A stretch of DNA of 64,000 nt, taken from assembly GCA_017524665.1 (NCBI GenBank), contig JAFXVF010000013.1, positions 62,001 to 126,000 on the forward strand, given 5' to 3'. Shown piece by piece: positions 1 through 10,192 of the stretch. The notes under the pieces are model-generated. The model was not told the DNA's origin, did not search any database, and saw nothing but the letters and a program-made list of their open reading frames with translations. Position numbers and translations under genes: made by a program. The stretch comes from Clostridia bacterium. GTDB lineage: Bacteria > Bacillota > Clostridia > TANB77 > CAG-508. Every line of letters begins with the position of its first letter. Position 1 is the first letter of the stretch.

Positions 1-518
1 GTTATGTCTGCATTATATGCTTTTTGTTTATCCATTGGGTTCATACCAGAAAGTACAAGTCCAACAGATAGACCTAAGAATCTATAAAGGTTTCCCATCA
101 TTTCGCCTTGGTATTTAGCAAGGTAGTCGTTAACAGTTACTAAGTGAGTACCCTTTCCTGTTAATGCATTAAGGTAAAGTGGTAATGATGCAACAAGAGT
201 TTTTCCTTCACCTGTTTTCATTTCGGCAATTCTACCTTGATGTAGGATTATACCACCCATCATTTGAACATCAAAATGTCTTAAACCTAAAACACGCTTA
301 GATCCTTCACGTACAACTGCATATGCTTCTGGTAAAATATCATCAAGAGTTTCTCCATTAGCTAGTCTTTGCTTAAACTCTACAGTTTTATTTTGTAACT
401 CTTTATCTGTAAGCTTCTCATACTCTGGCTCTAAACTATTTATTTTCTCCACTATAGGGGTAATCCTCTTTATTTCCTTATCACTATATGATCCAAATAT
501 TTTGTTAAAAATTCCCAT
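1..518 (-). CDS. secA: Protein translocase ATPase SecA, N-terminal part (runs off left edge)
   Basis: The first 172 codons of SecA, the cytoplasmic ATPase that drives preproteins through SecYEG. The protein starts [19 protein letters not shown] and contains the SecA hallmarks [13 protein letters not shown], the Walker A region MKTGEGKTL and [10 protein letters not shown] (helicase motif Ia region). The ATG at 518 follows a TAAGGAGAT ribosome binding site. The remaining three quarters of the gene lie beyond position 1. No in-frame CGG is present in this part. Family assignment is certain; only completeness is unknown. Confidence 0.95.
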   Translation of the reverse strand, partial: MGIFNKIFGSYSDKEIKRITPIVEKINSLEPEYEKLTDKELQNKTVEFKQRLANGETLDDILPEAYAVVREGSKRVLGLRHFDVQMMGGIILHQGRIAEMKTGEGKTLVASLPLYLNALTGKGTHLVTVNDYLAKYQGEMMGNLYRFLGLSVGLVLSGMNPMDKQKAYNADI

Positions 519-680
519 TATATATATCTCCTTAAAAAATGTTCCTTTAAACGGCTAAGTACTTAGCCTCATGCTTAATTAATATATCATCTTTTTGTAG
601 ATTAATCAAGTAATATACAGCATAATATTTTACTCTCTGCATAGATTGTATAAACAGTTAAGAAAGGATTTATTTAGCAT

Positions 681-1217
681 ATGTTTATTTGTAATGTTAA
701 TTTAAATAAAAAAAGAATGTTAACTATAATGTTTACCATTATTGCTATAATACTAATTTGTTTTTTTAGTTACTCAATTTATAGAATAATTAAGGAAGGC
801 TCACAAGATGCATGTCAGATAAACTCAGATGTAATAAACATCGACTCTAAAAATTATACTAATATACTAAAAGAAGTGCATGATAATTTAGATAAATATC
901 TCGGCAAAAAAATACGTTTTTCTGGATATATATATAAAGTTCCTGATTTTTCTGATATGCAATTTGTTTTAGCTAGAGATATGATAATAAGCTCAGATTT
1001 AAAAACACTTGTTGTAGGATTTTTATGCAATTGTAAAGAAGCAAAAAATTTTGAAGAAAACACATGGGTTGAAATTGTTGGCACAATAGAAAAAGGAAAT
1101 TATCATGAGCCAATCCCTGTAATCAATGTTAGCGAAATAAAAAAGGTTGTAAAGCCTACTGAGTGTTATGTTTATCCTCCAGACTCTTCGTTTGTTCCAA
1201 CAGTGAATCTATTTTAA
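681..1217 (+). CDS. Membrane-anchored OB-fold protein, DUF1980/YcgQ-like
   Basis: 178 residues. One membrane segment at about residues 13-35 is followed by an extracytoplasmic domain. The stretch from YTNILKEVHDNLDKYLGKKI through FSGYIYKV, FVLARDMIIS and VGFLCNC to WVEIVGTIEKG resembles the C-terminal domain of the YcgQ/TIGR03943 (DUF1980) family, which has an OB-like fold. Typical YcgQ proteins have more membrane segments, so this is a shortened form. The gene is transcribed opposite to secA and hup. The start has an AAAGGA ribosome binding site about 12 bases upstream; ATG 717 is a possible alternative. Substrate and function are unknown. Confidence 0.6.
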   Translation: MFICNVNLNKKRMLTIMFTIIAIILICFFSYSIYRIIKEGSQDACQINSDVINIDSKNYTNILKEVHDNLDKYLGKKIRFSGYIYKVPDFSDMQFVLARDMIISSDLKTLVVGFLCNCKEAKNFEENTWVEIVGTIEKGNYHEPIPVINVSEIKKVVKPTECYVYPPDSSFVPTVNLF

Positions 1218-1224
1218 GCAAAAA

Positions 1225-1252
1225 AAGAAAGATGAATCTCTTCATCTTTCTT
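1225..1252. terminator. Bidirectional hairpin terminator between convergent genes
   Basis: A perfect 12-bp stem (AAGAAAGATGAA / TTCATCTTTCTT) with a 4-base loop. It has an A-run on the left and T-rich flanks, and lies between the stop of the + strand membrane protein and the stop of hup. Confidence 0.8.
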
Positions 1253-1269
1253 AAATCTCATCATATTGC

Positions 1270-1548
1270 TTATTTTTTATTTACAACTTCTTTAAGAGCC
1301 TTTCCTGCTTTGAAAGCTGGAGCTTTTGAAGCTGGTATTTTGATTTCTTCTTTAGTTTGTGGGTTTCTTCCTTTTCTAGCTGCTCTTTTTCTTACTTCGA
1401 ATGTTCCAAAGCCTACTAATCCAACTTTGTCACCTTTCTTAAGAGCTGTTGATACAACCTCAACAAATGCGTTTAATGATTCTTCTGTTGCTTTTTTTGT
1501 AGCTCCTGATTTTTTTGCCATTGCTTCAACTAATTGTGCTTTGTTCAT
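1270..1548 (-). CDS. hup: DNA-binding protein HU
   Basis: 92 residues, the normal length of HU. The protein begins MNKAQLVEAMAKKSGATKK and carries the family signature GFGTFEVRKRAARKGRNPQT, the DNA-binding arm, followed by the KIPASKAPAFKAGKALK C-terminus. HU is a nucleoid-associated homodimer that bends DNA without strong sequence preference. The start has a strong AAAGGAGG site. It is a single-gene unit ending at the terminator at 1225-1252. Confidence 0.97.
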   Translation of the reverse strand: MNKAQLVEAMAKKSGATKKATEESLNAFVEVVSTALKKGDKVGLVGFGTFEVRKRAARKGRNPQTKEEIKIPASKAPAFKAGKALKEVVNKK

Positions 1549-1645
1549 AGAAAATTCCTCCTTTAAATATTGGTTTATGCCTATAATGTATCAAACGAAA
1601 TCGTAATTGTCAATGGTTTTTACATAACTTGTTAAAATTTATTTA

Positions 1646-2750
1646 TTATTTTTTATCAAAAATACTTTTTACCACTCCTTTGTCGATTAGAGTTTCGAAT
1701 ATATTTTTAAGTATTATCAGCACTACTGGTCCTATTAGCAGTCCTAATATGCCTATTGCTTTAAATCCAGTGTACATTGAAATTAATGTAAACAACGGAT
1801 ATATTCCAATTTGCTTGCTTACTACTTTGGGTTCCATAAATTGTCGAACAACAGAAATTATAATTAGTAAAATTAATAATGCAATTGCAAGTTTTATGTC
1901 TCCATCTAAAGCTGATAACACAGCCCATGGAATTATAACTGTTCCAGAACCTAATATTGGCATAGCATCTACAAAACCAATTAAAATTGCTGCTAAAAAC
2001 GGATACTGAACATTCATCCCTGCTATATTTAGAGCAAATAGCCCTATTAATGTAATTACAAATGAAATTCCAACTAAAATCGTCTCTGCCTTTAAATAAC
2101 TGCCTAAAGAAGTAATAATCTTCCTCAATTTTGCCATTATTCTTTTAACCCATAGTCTTGGTATGTGGTGCTCAACTTGGTCTAGTATATAAAATTTATC
2201 TGTACATATAAAATATGTTGAAATTAATGTAACTCCTGTATATATAAATACTGCAGGTAACTCTGTTATAACCTGTAAAATTGTGCTAAGAGTATTTCTT
2301 ATCCAATTAGAAATCATTTGAAAAAATTCTTGTGATGATGTATCTATTATTTCTGTAGTATCCAGCGGAATATTCAATTTTTTTAAGTCAATATTTGCTA
2401 TTATATCTCGTCCTTTGCTGTATATCTTTTCAATATATCCGGTTAAGCCCTTGTAATAAGTTCGAGCTTTCTGAGATAATTGCTATTATTCCAAATGTAA
2501 GTAGCACCACTAAAATTACTGACACTATAGAAAGCACCACTATTGCTGCAATTTTTCTTTCTATATTAAGTTTTTTTGCTATAAGTTTTATGAGTGGCTC
2601 AACAAGTAGCGATATGATGAATGCAATTAAAAATGGCATATAAAACACTGCTAATTTAAATGCTAGAAATAGTCCAAGGCATGTCATTAAAAAAATAATT
2701 AATCTTTTTGCAACCTTTGTCCAATATTCCATGTCAATAGCCACGTACAA
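1646..2750 (-). CDS. AI-2E family transporter / permease, restored through one CGG +1 shift
   Basis: 367 residues when the CGG at 2439-2441 is read as a +1 shift; otherwise it is split into two overlapping frames. Several hydrophobic helices and the C-terminal block ILIGFVDAMPILGSGTVIIP followed by GLLIGPVVLIILKNIFE are typical of the AI-2E/PerM/YtvI family of polytopic membrane proteins. In spore formers, YtvI-type members are common; the transported solute is not known here. The reading is ...LLQGLN-G-YIEKIYSKGRD..., with the glycine supplied by CGGA. The likely start is GTG 2744 or TTG 2750 behind a GGGTGG site. The gene is monocistronic. Confidence 0.88.
2439..2441 (-). other. +1 recoding site 1: AAC CGG A, read as Asn-Gly
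   Basis: In-frame CGG at codon 104 of the AI-2E permease. The frame upstream ends at a TGA three codons later, whereas the frame resumed on GGA (2440-2438) gives the conserved family C-terminus. Confidence 0.85.
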
Positions 2751-2797
2751 TTCACCACCCTAATTATAGTATATGCTGTACGCACCTAAATTATGAG

Positions 2798-2826
2798 CAT
2801 TTTAAAAGCCAGAAAAATTCTGGCTT
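2798..2826 (-). terminator. Rho-independent terminator of the CBS gene
   Basis: Perfect 9-bp stem AAGCCAGAA / TTCTGGCTT with a 3-base loop, followed on the minus strand by TTTTAAAA, directly after the stop at 2832. Confidence 0.8.
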
Positions 2827-2831
2827 CTTTA

Positions 2832-3269
2832 CTATTGCGCATTTTTCCCATTTTCATTGCATATATGGCACATACAATTAGATACTTCCTGATCTGGCAC
2901 TTCATTATTCCTTGCTAAGTCGCCTATAGATATAATTCCAACAAGTTTTTCGTCTTCTACTACTGGTATTCTCCTTACTTGGTTTTTAGCCATTATATTG
3001 GCTACCCAACTTACTTCTGTGTCTTTGGACGTCCTAATAACATTTGTTGTCATTATATCTGTTACTTTTGTATGCCTTACATCTTTATCACAAGCAATAG
3101 TTCTTAAAACTATGTCTCTGTCTGTAATTATGCCAACAAGGTTTCGATTTGTATCACATACTGGAATACTTCCTATATGATTTTCGTTCATAAGTCTTGC
3201 TGCATCATAAACAGTATTATCTCCAGTGGCCCAAACCATTTGATCTGACATGCATTCTTTTACTCTCAT
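2832..3269 (-). CDS. CBS-domain protein
   Basis: 145 residues made of two CBS motifs. The first is MRVKECMSDQMVWATGDNTV to LVGIITDRDIVLR; the second is KVTDIMTTNVIR to LVGIISIGDLARN. A Cys-containing tail follows (CMCHICNENGK). Paired CBS motifs form a Bateman module that usually binds adenine nucleotides. Stand-alone proteins of this type are frequent in Clostridia and Bacilli, for example the YlbB/YhcV type. The CxxC tail could bind metal, but nothing shows this. The gene has its own terminator and no obvious partner nearby. Confidence 0.85.
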   Translation of the reverse strand: MRVKECMSDQMVWATGDNTVYDAARLMNENHIGSIPVCDTNRNLVGIITDRDIVLRTIACDKDVRHTKVTDIMTTNVIRTSKDTEVSWVANIMAKNQVRRIPVVEDEKLVGIISIGDLARNNEVPDQEVSNCMCHICNENGKNAQ

Positions 3270-3324
3270 TAAAATACCACCTTTCTAATTGGTAGTATTT
3301 ACATTTAATTTATTTTTATACCAA

Positions 3325-3840
3325 TTAATAGTATCTTGGAAATGGTGGTCTTGGTCCTATTGGTTCTCCTGGTCTAATTGGGAATGGTGGTCTATTAGGC
3401 CTTCTTCTGTCAAAGAATTCTCTTAATACAAGAATTCTAATTAGATCATGCAATAATGGATTATTATTCCTTGATTGTCTAGTTTCTCTTTGTTGGCTTC
3501 TTGCTCTTGGATTTGGTACATCACCATTTCTTAGTTCTTGCTGAGTAATTTGATTATCAGATACCTCTACATCTCCTATATCAATATTTGTATAAACTAT
3601 ATTTGTTAAGTTTTCTACTGTTTCTTCTGTAATTTCATTGCTCTCATTTTCTTTGCAAGCTTTGCGTACCATAGGATAAATTACTTTGTATATCTCTGGA
3701 TATAGGTCTTGGTTTTCTTCTTGCATATTTGTTAAATGTTGCATTTGATTTTGTGGATTATAGTTACTATATGTATCCCAGTTATTTGGATTATACCCCA
3801 ATACGCTTCGCATATACTCTTCATAGTTTTGATAATTCAT
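3325..3840 (-). CDS. Uncharacterised protein with Pro/Arg-rich C-terminus, possibly spore-coat associated
   Basis: 171 residues, not assigned to a family with certainty. The N-terminus is Asn/Tyr/Gln-rich (MNYQNYEEYMRSVLGYNPNN). The centre is a predicted helical segment around YPEIYKVIYPMVRKACKEN. The end is basic and proline-rich, with PNRPPFPIRPGEPIGPRPPF. The composition (N, Y, Q, P, R rich, no signal peptide) recalls small clostridial spore-coat proteins, which is an inference from composition only. A GGAGG site precedes ATG 3840. There is no membrane segment. Confidence 0.55.
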   Translation of the reverse strand: MNYQNYEEYMRSVLGYNPNNWDTYSNYNPQNQMQHLTNMQEENQDLYPEIYKVIYPMVRKACKENESNEITEETVENLTNIVYTNIDIGDVEVSDNQITQQELRNGDVPNPRARSQQRETRQSRNNNPLLHDLIRILVLREFFDRRRPNRPPFPIRPGEPIGPRPPFPRYY

Positions 3841-3910
3841 ACTTATACCTCCTAATAGTATATAGTATGTATCCTCTTAATCATTTGCTACAAATATATT
3901 CATTTGAACA

Positions 3911-3935
3911 TAAAAAAAGTGGCAAAGCCACTTTT
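3911..3935 (-). terminator. Rho-independent terminator of murD
   Basis: Stem AAAAGTGGC / GCCACTTTT with loop AAA, followed on the minus strand by a T-run. The stem overlaps the last bases of the restored murD stop codon (3934-3936). Confidence 0.85.
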
Positions 3936-5330
3936 ATAGTTTATTTACTAAGTCTTTAAATATCTTTCCTCTTTCTGCAAAATTCTTAAACATATCAAAC
4001 GCTGCGCTCGCTGGTGATAGGAGCACAATTTCTCCTGGCATTGCAAGTCTTCTTGCTTCTCTTATTGCCTCATCCAAATTATTGCATCTTACTATTTTTA
4101 GTTTTTTGCCTTCAGCTTCGAGTTCTCTTAAAACACTGTTTTGTATTTTTTCTGCTGTTTGTCCGCATTAAAACAAGTGCACTTACATTGTCAATTATAG
4201 GCTTTGCTAATGGATCATAATCTAAATGTTTGTCATATCCTCCTGCTATTAGAACAATCCTTTCATTAAATGAATTCAAACCTGCAATTGTTCTAGTTGG
4301 GCTTGTTCCAATAGAGTCGTTGTACCATTTTACTCCATCAATTTCACGAACAAATTCTAGTCTATGCTCTACACCTTTAAATTCTTTGATTACTTTAATT
4401 TGAGTGTCTAAGTCAACTAAAGTATCTGTAGCAGCAAGTGCTGCACATATATTTTCTAAGTTATGCGTTCCACGTAAAAAGATGTCTTTGCTGTCTATAA
4501 TATGTCTTCTTAAACCATTTTCACATAGTTTTACTTTGCCATCATCGACAATATATCCATTGTCTAGCTTTGTTTTAGAACTAAACATTATTGCCTTGCC
4601 ATTGGCTTCTTCTGCCATTTTAAATGTTATGTCGTTATCATTATTTAAAACTACTATTCCATCTGGTTTTTGGTATTTTAATATGTTTTTCTTGGCTTCA
4701 ATATACTCGTCATAAGATTTATGTATGTCTAAGTGATTTGGTGTAACATTAGTTACAACTGCAATATCTGGGCTAATCTCCATATTTAGTAATTGGAAGC
4801 TACTTAGTTCTAGTACAACTATGTCATCTGGTTTCATTTCTGGGACCTTAGTAAACAATGGTATTCCTATGTTTCCGCCCAAATAGCATGAATATCCCTT
4901 TGCTTTTAATATTTCATAAATTAGTGTAGTTGTAGTGGTTTTTCCATCACTGCCAGTAACACCTATGATTTTTCCAGGGCAAAGTTGCATAAGCATCTCA
5001 ATTTCGGAAGTTAATACTGCTCCTCTATCTACTTCTGCTTGTATTTCTGGCAAATCTGGTCTGCAACTTGGTGATCTAAAAATAATATCAAATCCATGTA
5101 GACGTGATAGATAGTTTTCTCCTAATGAAATCTCCATCTCATAATCATGTACTTTGTTTAAAGCATTTTGATCAATCGTTGTAGAATCTCTTTTATCAAA
5201 AACTGTTACATTAGCTCCAAGATTATGCATATACTCTAGAAGCGGTTCGTTTGAAACTCCTAGCCCAATTATAGCTACTTTTCTTCCGTTTTAAGTATTG
5301 TTCAAATTCTTCTAATTTCTTGTTTTCCAC
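3934..5330 (-). CDS. murD: UDP-N-acetylmuramoylalanine-D-glutamate ligase MurD, restored through two CGG +1 shifts
   Basis: 464 residues when CGG at 5286-5288 and 4163-4165 are both read as +1 shifts, close to the usual MurD length of about 450. MurD adds D-Glu to UDP-MurNAc-L-Ala in the cytoplasm. The first shift gives [17 protein letters not shown], the dinucleotide-fold N-terminus. The centre has the ATP loop [13 protein letters not shown] and later [15 protein letters not shown]. The second shift gives [11 protein letters not shown] and the C-terminal domain ending LVNKL. The GTG start at 5330 follows GGAGG by nine bases. Without the shifts the protein stops after about 36 codons, so an essential wall-synthesis enzyme would be missing. 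Confidence 0.92.
4163..4165 (-). other. +1 recoding site 2: ATG CGG A, read as Met-Gly (murD, C-terminal)
   Basis: In-frame CGG. Resuming on GGA turns [10 protein letters not shown] into [12 protein letters not shown] and opens the MurD C-terminal domain to the terminator at 3911. Confidence 0.88.
5286..5288 (-). other. +1 recoding site 3: AAA CGG A, read as Lys-Gly (murD, N-terminal)
   Basis: In-frame CGG at codon 15 of murD, counting from GTG 5330. The shift joins the ribosome-binding-site-bearing start to the conserved KVAIIGLG strand. Confidence 0.88.
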
Positions 5331-5415
5331 TTTTTTGCCTCCATATGTAAAAATAATTGTTCTTTTATATAATATGCTTTTATATTTTATTTCTTTATAC
5401 TTTTAATGCTTTAGA

Positions 5416-5461
5416 ACGTACAAATTCGTTTCAGAGATTAATCTGAAACGAATTTATACGT
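5416..5461. repeat. GGGACG-type palindrome 3' of pilin-like gene A
   Basis: Imperfect inverted repeat with arms of about 20 bases (TTCGTTTCAGA / TCTGAAACGAA in the centre). It is followed by a GGGGACGT core read on the minus strand, 16 bases past the stop at 5478. It belongs to the group of hairpins seen at 15124, 16883, 26903 and 39373. Confidence 0.55.
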
Positions 5462-5477
5462 CCCCTACGTCTCAAAA

Positions 5478-7135
5478 TTAATAATTTACATATAATGCTG
5501 GTCTAGTTGAAGGAGAATAAGAAGTGTAGGTTCCACCTGGATTTACTCCAAAATAAGTAGAAGTACATTCTTTTGTATAATTGTAAGTCCCTGCGTTACC
5601 ATTTCTGTTTCCATTGGTACTATTTGCTCCAACTGCTCTTCCAGTATATTCACAATAATTTCCTTCTAAATCATATATATTACAAACTAAATCATTTCTA
5701 TTTGCTCCACTGGCTGCTTTAGAACCTGTATGTCTTGCACTTACAGCTTTATCTACATCTAATAAATTTCCCATTGCGTCTGTTTTTCCATGTACAAATG
5801 CCCATACTTGGCATAATTCTGCCTGCCACATCATTTGGCTCGTAGTAGTTGCATTTGCTTTTATTGCTTTGTTATACATATTATACCATGTTGAAGAATA
5901 AACAGCTTGTCCTTTATAGCATGTATAAGGAGTTGCATTTCCCAATTCATATCTTCCTATATAGAATCCACCATATATAGCAACACTTTTAGCCATGTTA
6001 TTAAATTGTCTTTTAAATTCGTTATGTGCATTTACTCCACCTTTTGCGATAGCTGTTCCGTTTTCATTTTTTATTGTAGTTGAAGAAGACCCATCCCATT
6101 GTGTCCCAGCAAGGTAAGTATCCCAATTTGTGGTTTTTACATTTGTAATAGCAGTTGGCTCTCTGTGTCCTGAAGCTAAATTATATACTTGCGTTCTTCC
6201 TGTTTCTCCAAAATGCGTACTTACACCGTGATGAGATTCCAGTGTTGGTATCTTTTCCTCCGGTAAATTCTTGAGCACAAATCTTTACTATTATGTGTTG
6301 TACATATTAAGTCTCCATCTGTACCCATAACAATATTACATGCTGAAATTTCTGTAACTTCTTGGCTGTAACTTATCGAAACTCTTCCTGATGTGCTAAT
6401 AGTTCTTGCATAAACTAAAGTTGCTGTGTTTTGTTTAGCACTTGTACACATAATCATGCAATTTAAATCATCTACTGGTATCCATACAAATTGGTTTCTC
6501 GTTGTCATTGCCGTTGATTGTCCATCTGCTGCAAGAGCATTTGAACCTTCGTAGATTACTAATCCACCTGCTATAGTATTTTCACCTTCATATATTGATG
6601 CTTGATATCCTATTGGAATAGGAGCTACTCTTGTTTTTGCCTCTGTTTGCCATGACTTTATAATAGATGTCTCTGGCGTAGTTTTGGTAGCATTGCTATA
6701 ATTCCATAAAGAGCTAGGGTCCATTTGCGCAATTTCATTTATTTTCATTAACCATCCTTCGCCCTCTGGTATAGTTGAGCTCCAATGTGAACCATCCAAA
6801 CTATACTGGTATCCAGCTACAGCTGAACCTTCAGCTGTTCCTCCAGATGCGACTGCCAATACTGAATTACCAGTTACCTTTTCTATTAAGGTTGGAGGTG
6901 TTGGAGCCGAATCATTTGGATTATTTAAAACTGCCTGTTCCCACAAACTGTTTGTTTGACTCTGATAGTCTGCAATTCTATTATTCATTTGATCAACAGT
7001 ATTACTTGTTGTATCTATCATGTTTCCGCTATTAAATCCAGCGCCAATTGCTATTCCAGCTAATATAAGTAAGATTATAACTGTCACAATTAATGCAATA
7101 AGAGTAACACCTTTATTATTAAATATCTTTTGCAT
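5478..7135 (-). CDS. Pilin-like protein A with C-terminal formylglycine-enzyme-like (FGE/C-type-lectin fold) domain, two CGG +1 shifts
   Basis: 551 residues after reading CGG at 6260-6262 and 6226-6228 as shifts. The N-terminus is prepilin-like, NNKGVTLIALIVTVIILLIL, with Ala instead of Glu at position 5 after the cleavage glycine. A helix and linker precede an FGE-sulfatase-type domain: FVWIPVDDL, GGFYIGRYELGN, QAELCQVWAF, then NIYDLEGNYCEYTGRA and the terminal STRPALYVNY. The same fold is used by variable proteins of diversity-generating retroelements and by sulfatase-modifying enzymes. The catalytic Cys pair of true FGE is not evident, so a binding role is more likely. The two shift sites are 34 bases apart. 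Strong promoter at 7169-7197. Confidence 0.8.
6226..6228 (-). other. +1 recoding site 4: TCA CGG T, read as Ser-Gly (pilin-like A, second)
   Basis: In frame only after the shift at 6260-6262 has taken place. Resuming on GGT gives ISS-GVSTHFGETGR and the FGE-like domain. Confidence 0.82.
6260..6262 (-). other. +1 recoding site 5: TAC CGG A, read as Tyr-Gly (pilin-like A, first)
   Basis: In-frame CGG at codon 292. Resuming on GGA gives RIY-GGKDTNTGISS; eleven codons later the second site follows. Confidence 0.82.
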
Positions 7136-7168
7136 ATTTATTACTTCCTCCTTTGTTTTTCTACTGTA

Positions 7169-7197
7169 ATTATAATAATATATGCATTTTTCGTCAA
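7169..7197 (-). promoter_or_regulatory. SigA-type promoter of pilin-like gene A
   Basis: TTGACG (7192-7197), 17-base spacer, TATAAT (7169-7174) on the minus strand, about 35 bases before the ATG at 7135. A GGAGG site lies between. Confidence 0.75.
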
Positions 7198-7201
7198 GAT
7201 T

Positions 7202-10024
7202 TCAAGCCAAATATTTCTTTAAAAATCTTCCTGTATGTGATTTCTCATTTTTGCATATCTGTTCTGGAGTTCCTATTGCAATTACCTCTCCTCCATCTTC
7301 TCCACCTTCAGGTCCTAAATCAATTATATGGTCTGCTGTTTTTATTAAATCTAAATTATGCTCTATTACAATAATACTGTTTCCTGTGTCTACAAGTCTT
7401 TGTAGTATATCTACTAAACGATGTACATCTGCTATATGAAGCCCTGTTGTTGGTTCATCTAAAATATAAAGTGTTTTACCTGTTGGACGTTTCGATAATT
7501 CTGTTGCAAGCTTTACACGTTGTGCCTCTCCACCAGATAAAGTTGTTGATGGTTGACCTAGTTTAATATATCCAAGTCCTACATCATTTAGTGTTTGTAT
7601 TTTTTGCTTAATTCTAGGAATGTTAGAAAAGAAATCTAGTGCTTCTTCTACTGTCATGTCTAAAACATCTGAGATGCTCTTTCCTTTATATTTTACTTCA
7701 AGAGTTTCTTTATTATATCTGTGGCCTTTGCACACTTCGCAAGGCACATAAATGTCTGGTAAAAAATGCATTTCTATGCGTATTATTCCATCACCCTGGC
7801 ATGCTTCGCATCTTCCTCCTGGGACATTAAAGCTAAATCTTCCTTTTTCATATCCACGTAATTTTGCTTCATTTGTTCCAGCAAAAATATCACGAATCAT
7901 GTCAAATACACCTGTATATGTTGCTGGGTTTGACCTTGGAGTTCTTCCTATAGGTGATTGGTCAATATTGATTATTTTATCTATATTTTCTATTCCCTTA
8001 ATTTCTTTACATTTGCCAGGTTTCTCATTTGAGCCATTTAATTCTCTTGCAATGTATTTATATAACACTTCATTTACAAGAGTAGATTTACCTGATCCAG
8101 AAACACCTGTTACGCAAGTAAATACTCCTAATGGGAACTTAACATTCATATGCTTTAAGTTATGCTCTGTTGCATCAATAACCTCAATCGCTTTTCCATT
8201 AGATTTTCTTCTCTTGCTTGGAACAGCTATCTTTTTTCTGCCACTTAAATATTGTCCTGTTATAGATTCTGGAACTTGTTTTATTTCTTCAGCGGTTCCC
8301 TGAGCTACAACTTGTCCTCCATGGACTCCTGGGCCTGGTCCAATGTCTATAATTTCATCTGCAGCATACATCGTGTCTTCGTCATGCTCTACTACTAAAA
8401 GAGTATTACCAAGGTCTCTTAGTTTTTTTAGTGTGGCTAAAAGCTTGTCATTGTCGCGTTGATGTAAGCCTATACTTGGCTCGTCTAAAATGTATAGTAC
8501 ACCCGTTAAGCCTGAACCAATTTGTGTTGCAAGTCTTATTCTTTGTGCTTCTCCACCAGATAGTGTTCCTGCTGGTCTTGAAAGAGTTAAATATTCAAGC
8601 CCAACATCTATTAAAAATTGTAATCTTTGATTTAGCTCTTTAAAAATAGGTTCTGAAATTATTTCGTCTTTTTTATTTAAGTGTAAACTATTAATAAAGT
8701 CTTTTATTTGATTTATTGGCATGTCTGTAAGTTCATTAATGTTTTTACCACCGACTTTAACTGCTAAGCTTTCCTTCTTTAATCTTGCTCCGTTACATAC
8801 ATGGCAAGGGCTATCACTCATATACATTTCATAAAAGTCTCTCATGCCTTGAGATTTTGTTTCATTATATCTTCTTTGAAGTGTCGGTATAACTCCTTCA
8901 AATGGTGCTGTGAATTTTCTTGTTCCAGCAGCTGATGTATAAGAAAAGTCAATTTTATCAGTACCTGTTCCATAAAGTATTTTATCCAGGAAGTCTCTTG
9001 GTAGTTTTTTTATTGGTACATTAATATTTACTCCATAATGTTTAGCAATACTTTCAAAATACATTTTAGCCATTGTTTCGCTTTTCTTCATTGTACTTGC
9101 ACCAAATGCTTTTACACCATCATATAGTGTTTTGTTTTTGTCAGGAATAATCAAATCTTCGTCCATTTTCATAAGGTAGCCAATACCAGTACACTCTGGG
9201 CAAGCGCCAAATGGATTATTAAAGGAAAACATTCTAGGTGATAATTCTTCAAAGCTTATTCCACAATCTGGGCATGCATAGTTTTGGCTAAATAGCTTTT
9301 CTTCTTTTCCTGGTAAATCAATTAAAACAAGGTTGTTTGCATATTTTAGTGCAATTTCTACAGACTCTGCTAATCTGTTTCTTATATCTGGCTTTACAAC
9401 TAATCTGTCAACAATTAGCTCTATATTGTGTTTCTTTTTTCTATCTATGTCAATATCATCTGTAATTTCAAATATATTGCCATCAATTCTTACTCGAACA
9501 AATCCATCTTTTGCAAAATCTTGAAGTACTTTTACATATTCTCCTTTTTTGCCACGTACAACAGGAGCTAAGATTTGAATCTTTGTGCCCTCTTCTAATT
9601 CCATTATACTATCTACAATTTGGTCAATTGTTTGTTTTTCAATTTTCTTGCCACAGTTAGGGCAATATGGTGTTCCAACTCTTGCATAAAGCAAACGAAT
9701 ATAATCATATATTTCTGTTACTGTTCCAACTGTAGAACGTGGATTTTTTGATGTTGTTTTTTGGTCAATAGAAATAGCAGGAGACAATCCCTCTATAGAT
9801 TCAACATCAGGCTTTTCCATTAATCCTAAGAATTGTCTAGCATATGAAGAAAGACTTTCAACATATCGTCTTTGACCTTCTGCATAAAGTGTATCAAATG
9901 CAAGAGAAGACTTTCCTGAACCTGATAATCCAGTTATAACTACTAGCTTATCTCTTGGAATTTCTAAATTTATATTTTTTAAGTTATGTGCTTTTGCACC
10001 TCTTATAATTATTTTGTCGTTCAT
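7202..10024 (-). CDS. uvrA: Excinuclease ABC subunit A
   Basis: 940 residues, full length. UvrA is the damage-recognising ATPase of nucleotide excision repair and loads UvrB. Two ABC modules are visible: Walker [13 protein letters not shown] near residue 31 and [11 protein letters not shown] near residue 640. Signatures are [12 protein letters not shown] and [12 protein letters not shown]. Zinc-finger cysteines are CPNCGKK, CPDCG and CEACQGDG...[10 protein letters not shown]. The sequence is intact and contains no in-frame CGG although CGG occurs out of phase several times. The start ATG 10024 follows GGGGGCC. uvrB lies 9 kb away rather than adjacent. Confidence 0.98.
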   Translation of the reverse strand: MNDKIIIRGAKAHNLKNINLEIPRDKLVVITGLSGSGKSSLAFDTLYAEGQRRYVESLSSYARQFLGLMEKPDVESIEGLSPAISIDQKTTSKNPRSTVGTVTEIYDYIRLLYARVGTPYCPNCGKKIEKQTIDQIVDSIMELEEGTKIQILAPVVRGKKGEYVKVLQDFAKDGFVRVRIDGNIFEITDDIDIDRKKKHNIELIVDRLVVKPDIRNRLAESVEIALKYANNLVLIDLPGKEEKLFSQNYACPDCGISFEELSPRMFSFNNPFGACPECTGIGYLMKMDEDLIIPDKNKTLYDGVKAFGASTMKKSETMAKMYFESIAKHYGVNINVPIKKLPRDFLDKILYGTGTDKIDFSYTSAAGTRKFTAPFEGVIPTLQRRYNETKSQGMRDFYEMYMSDSPCHVCNGARLKKESLAVKVGGKNINELTDMPINQIKDFINSLHLNKKDEIISEPIFKELNQRLQFLIDVGLEYLTLSRPAGTLSGGEAQRIRLATQIGSGLTGVLYILDEPSIGLHQRDNDKLLATLKKLRDLGNTLLVVEHDEDTMYAADEIIDIGPGPGVHGGQVVAQGTAEEIKQVPESITGQYLSGRKKIAVPSKRRKSNGKAIEVIDATEHNLKHMNVKFPLGVFTCVTGVSGSGKSTLVNEVLYKYIARELNGSNEKPGKCKEIKGIENIDKIINIDQSPIGRTPRSNPATYTGVFDMIRDIFAGTNEAKLRGYEKGRFSFNVPGGRCEACQGDGIIRIEMHFLPDIYVPCEVCKGHRYNKETLEVKYKGKSISDVLDMTVEEALDFFSNIPRIKQKIQTLNDVGLGYIKLGQPSTTLSGGEAQRVKLATELSKRPTGKTLYILDEPTTGLHIADVHRLVDILQRLVDTGNSIIVIEHNLDLIKTADHIIDLGPEGGEDGGEVIAIGTPEQICKNEKSHTGRFLKKYLA

Positions 10025-10148
10025 AAGATGGCCCCCTATTTATTGTTTGGTAATATATATCAGTTTATTCTTAAAACATATTTTAAAAAATCATGTATAG
10101 CTTTTCAATTATACTATGTTTTTTCATTTTAAACAAGTATTTTAAAGC

Positions 10149-10187
10149 AAAAAAAAGCGGGGGTTGCAGAATTGCTCTGCTCCCCCC
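10149..10187 (-). terminator. GC-rich terminator of the small foreign gene
   Basis: Stem GGGGG-TT-GCAGA / TCTGC-T-CCCCC followed on the minus strand by eight T. It is unusually GC-rich for this window. Confidence 0.85.
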
Positions 10188-10192
10188 TGGGG

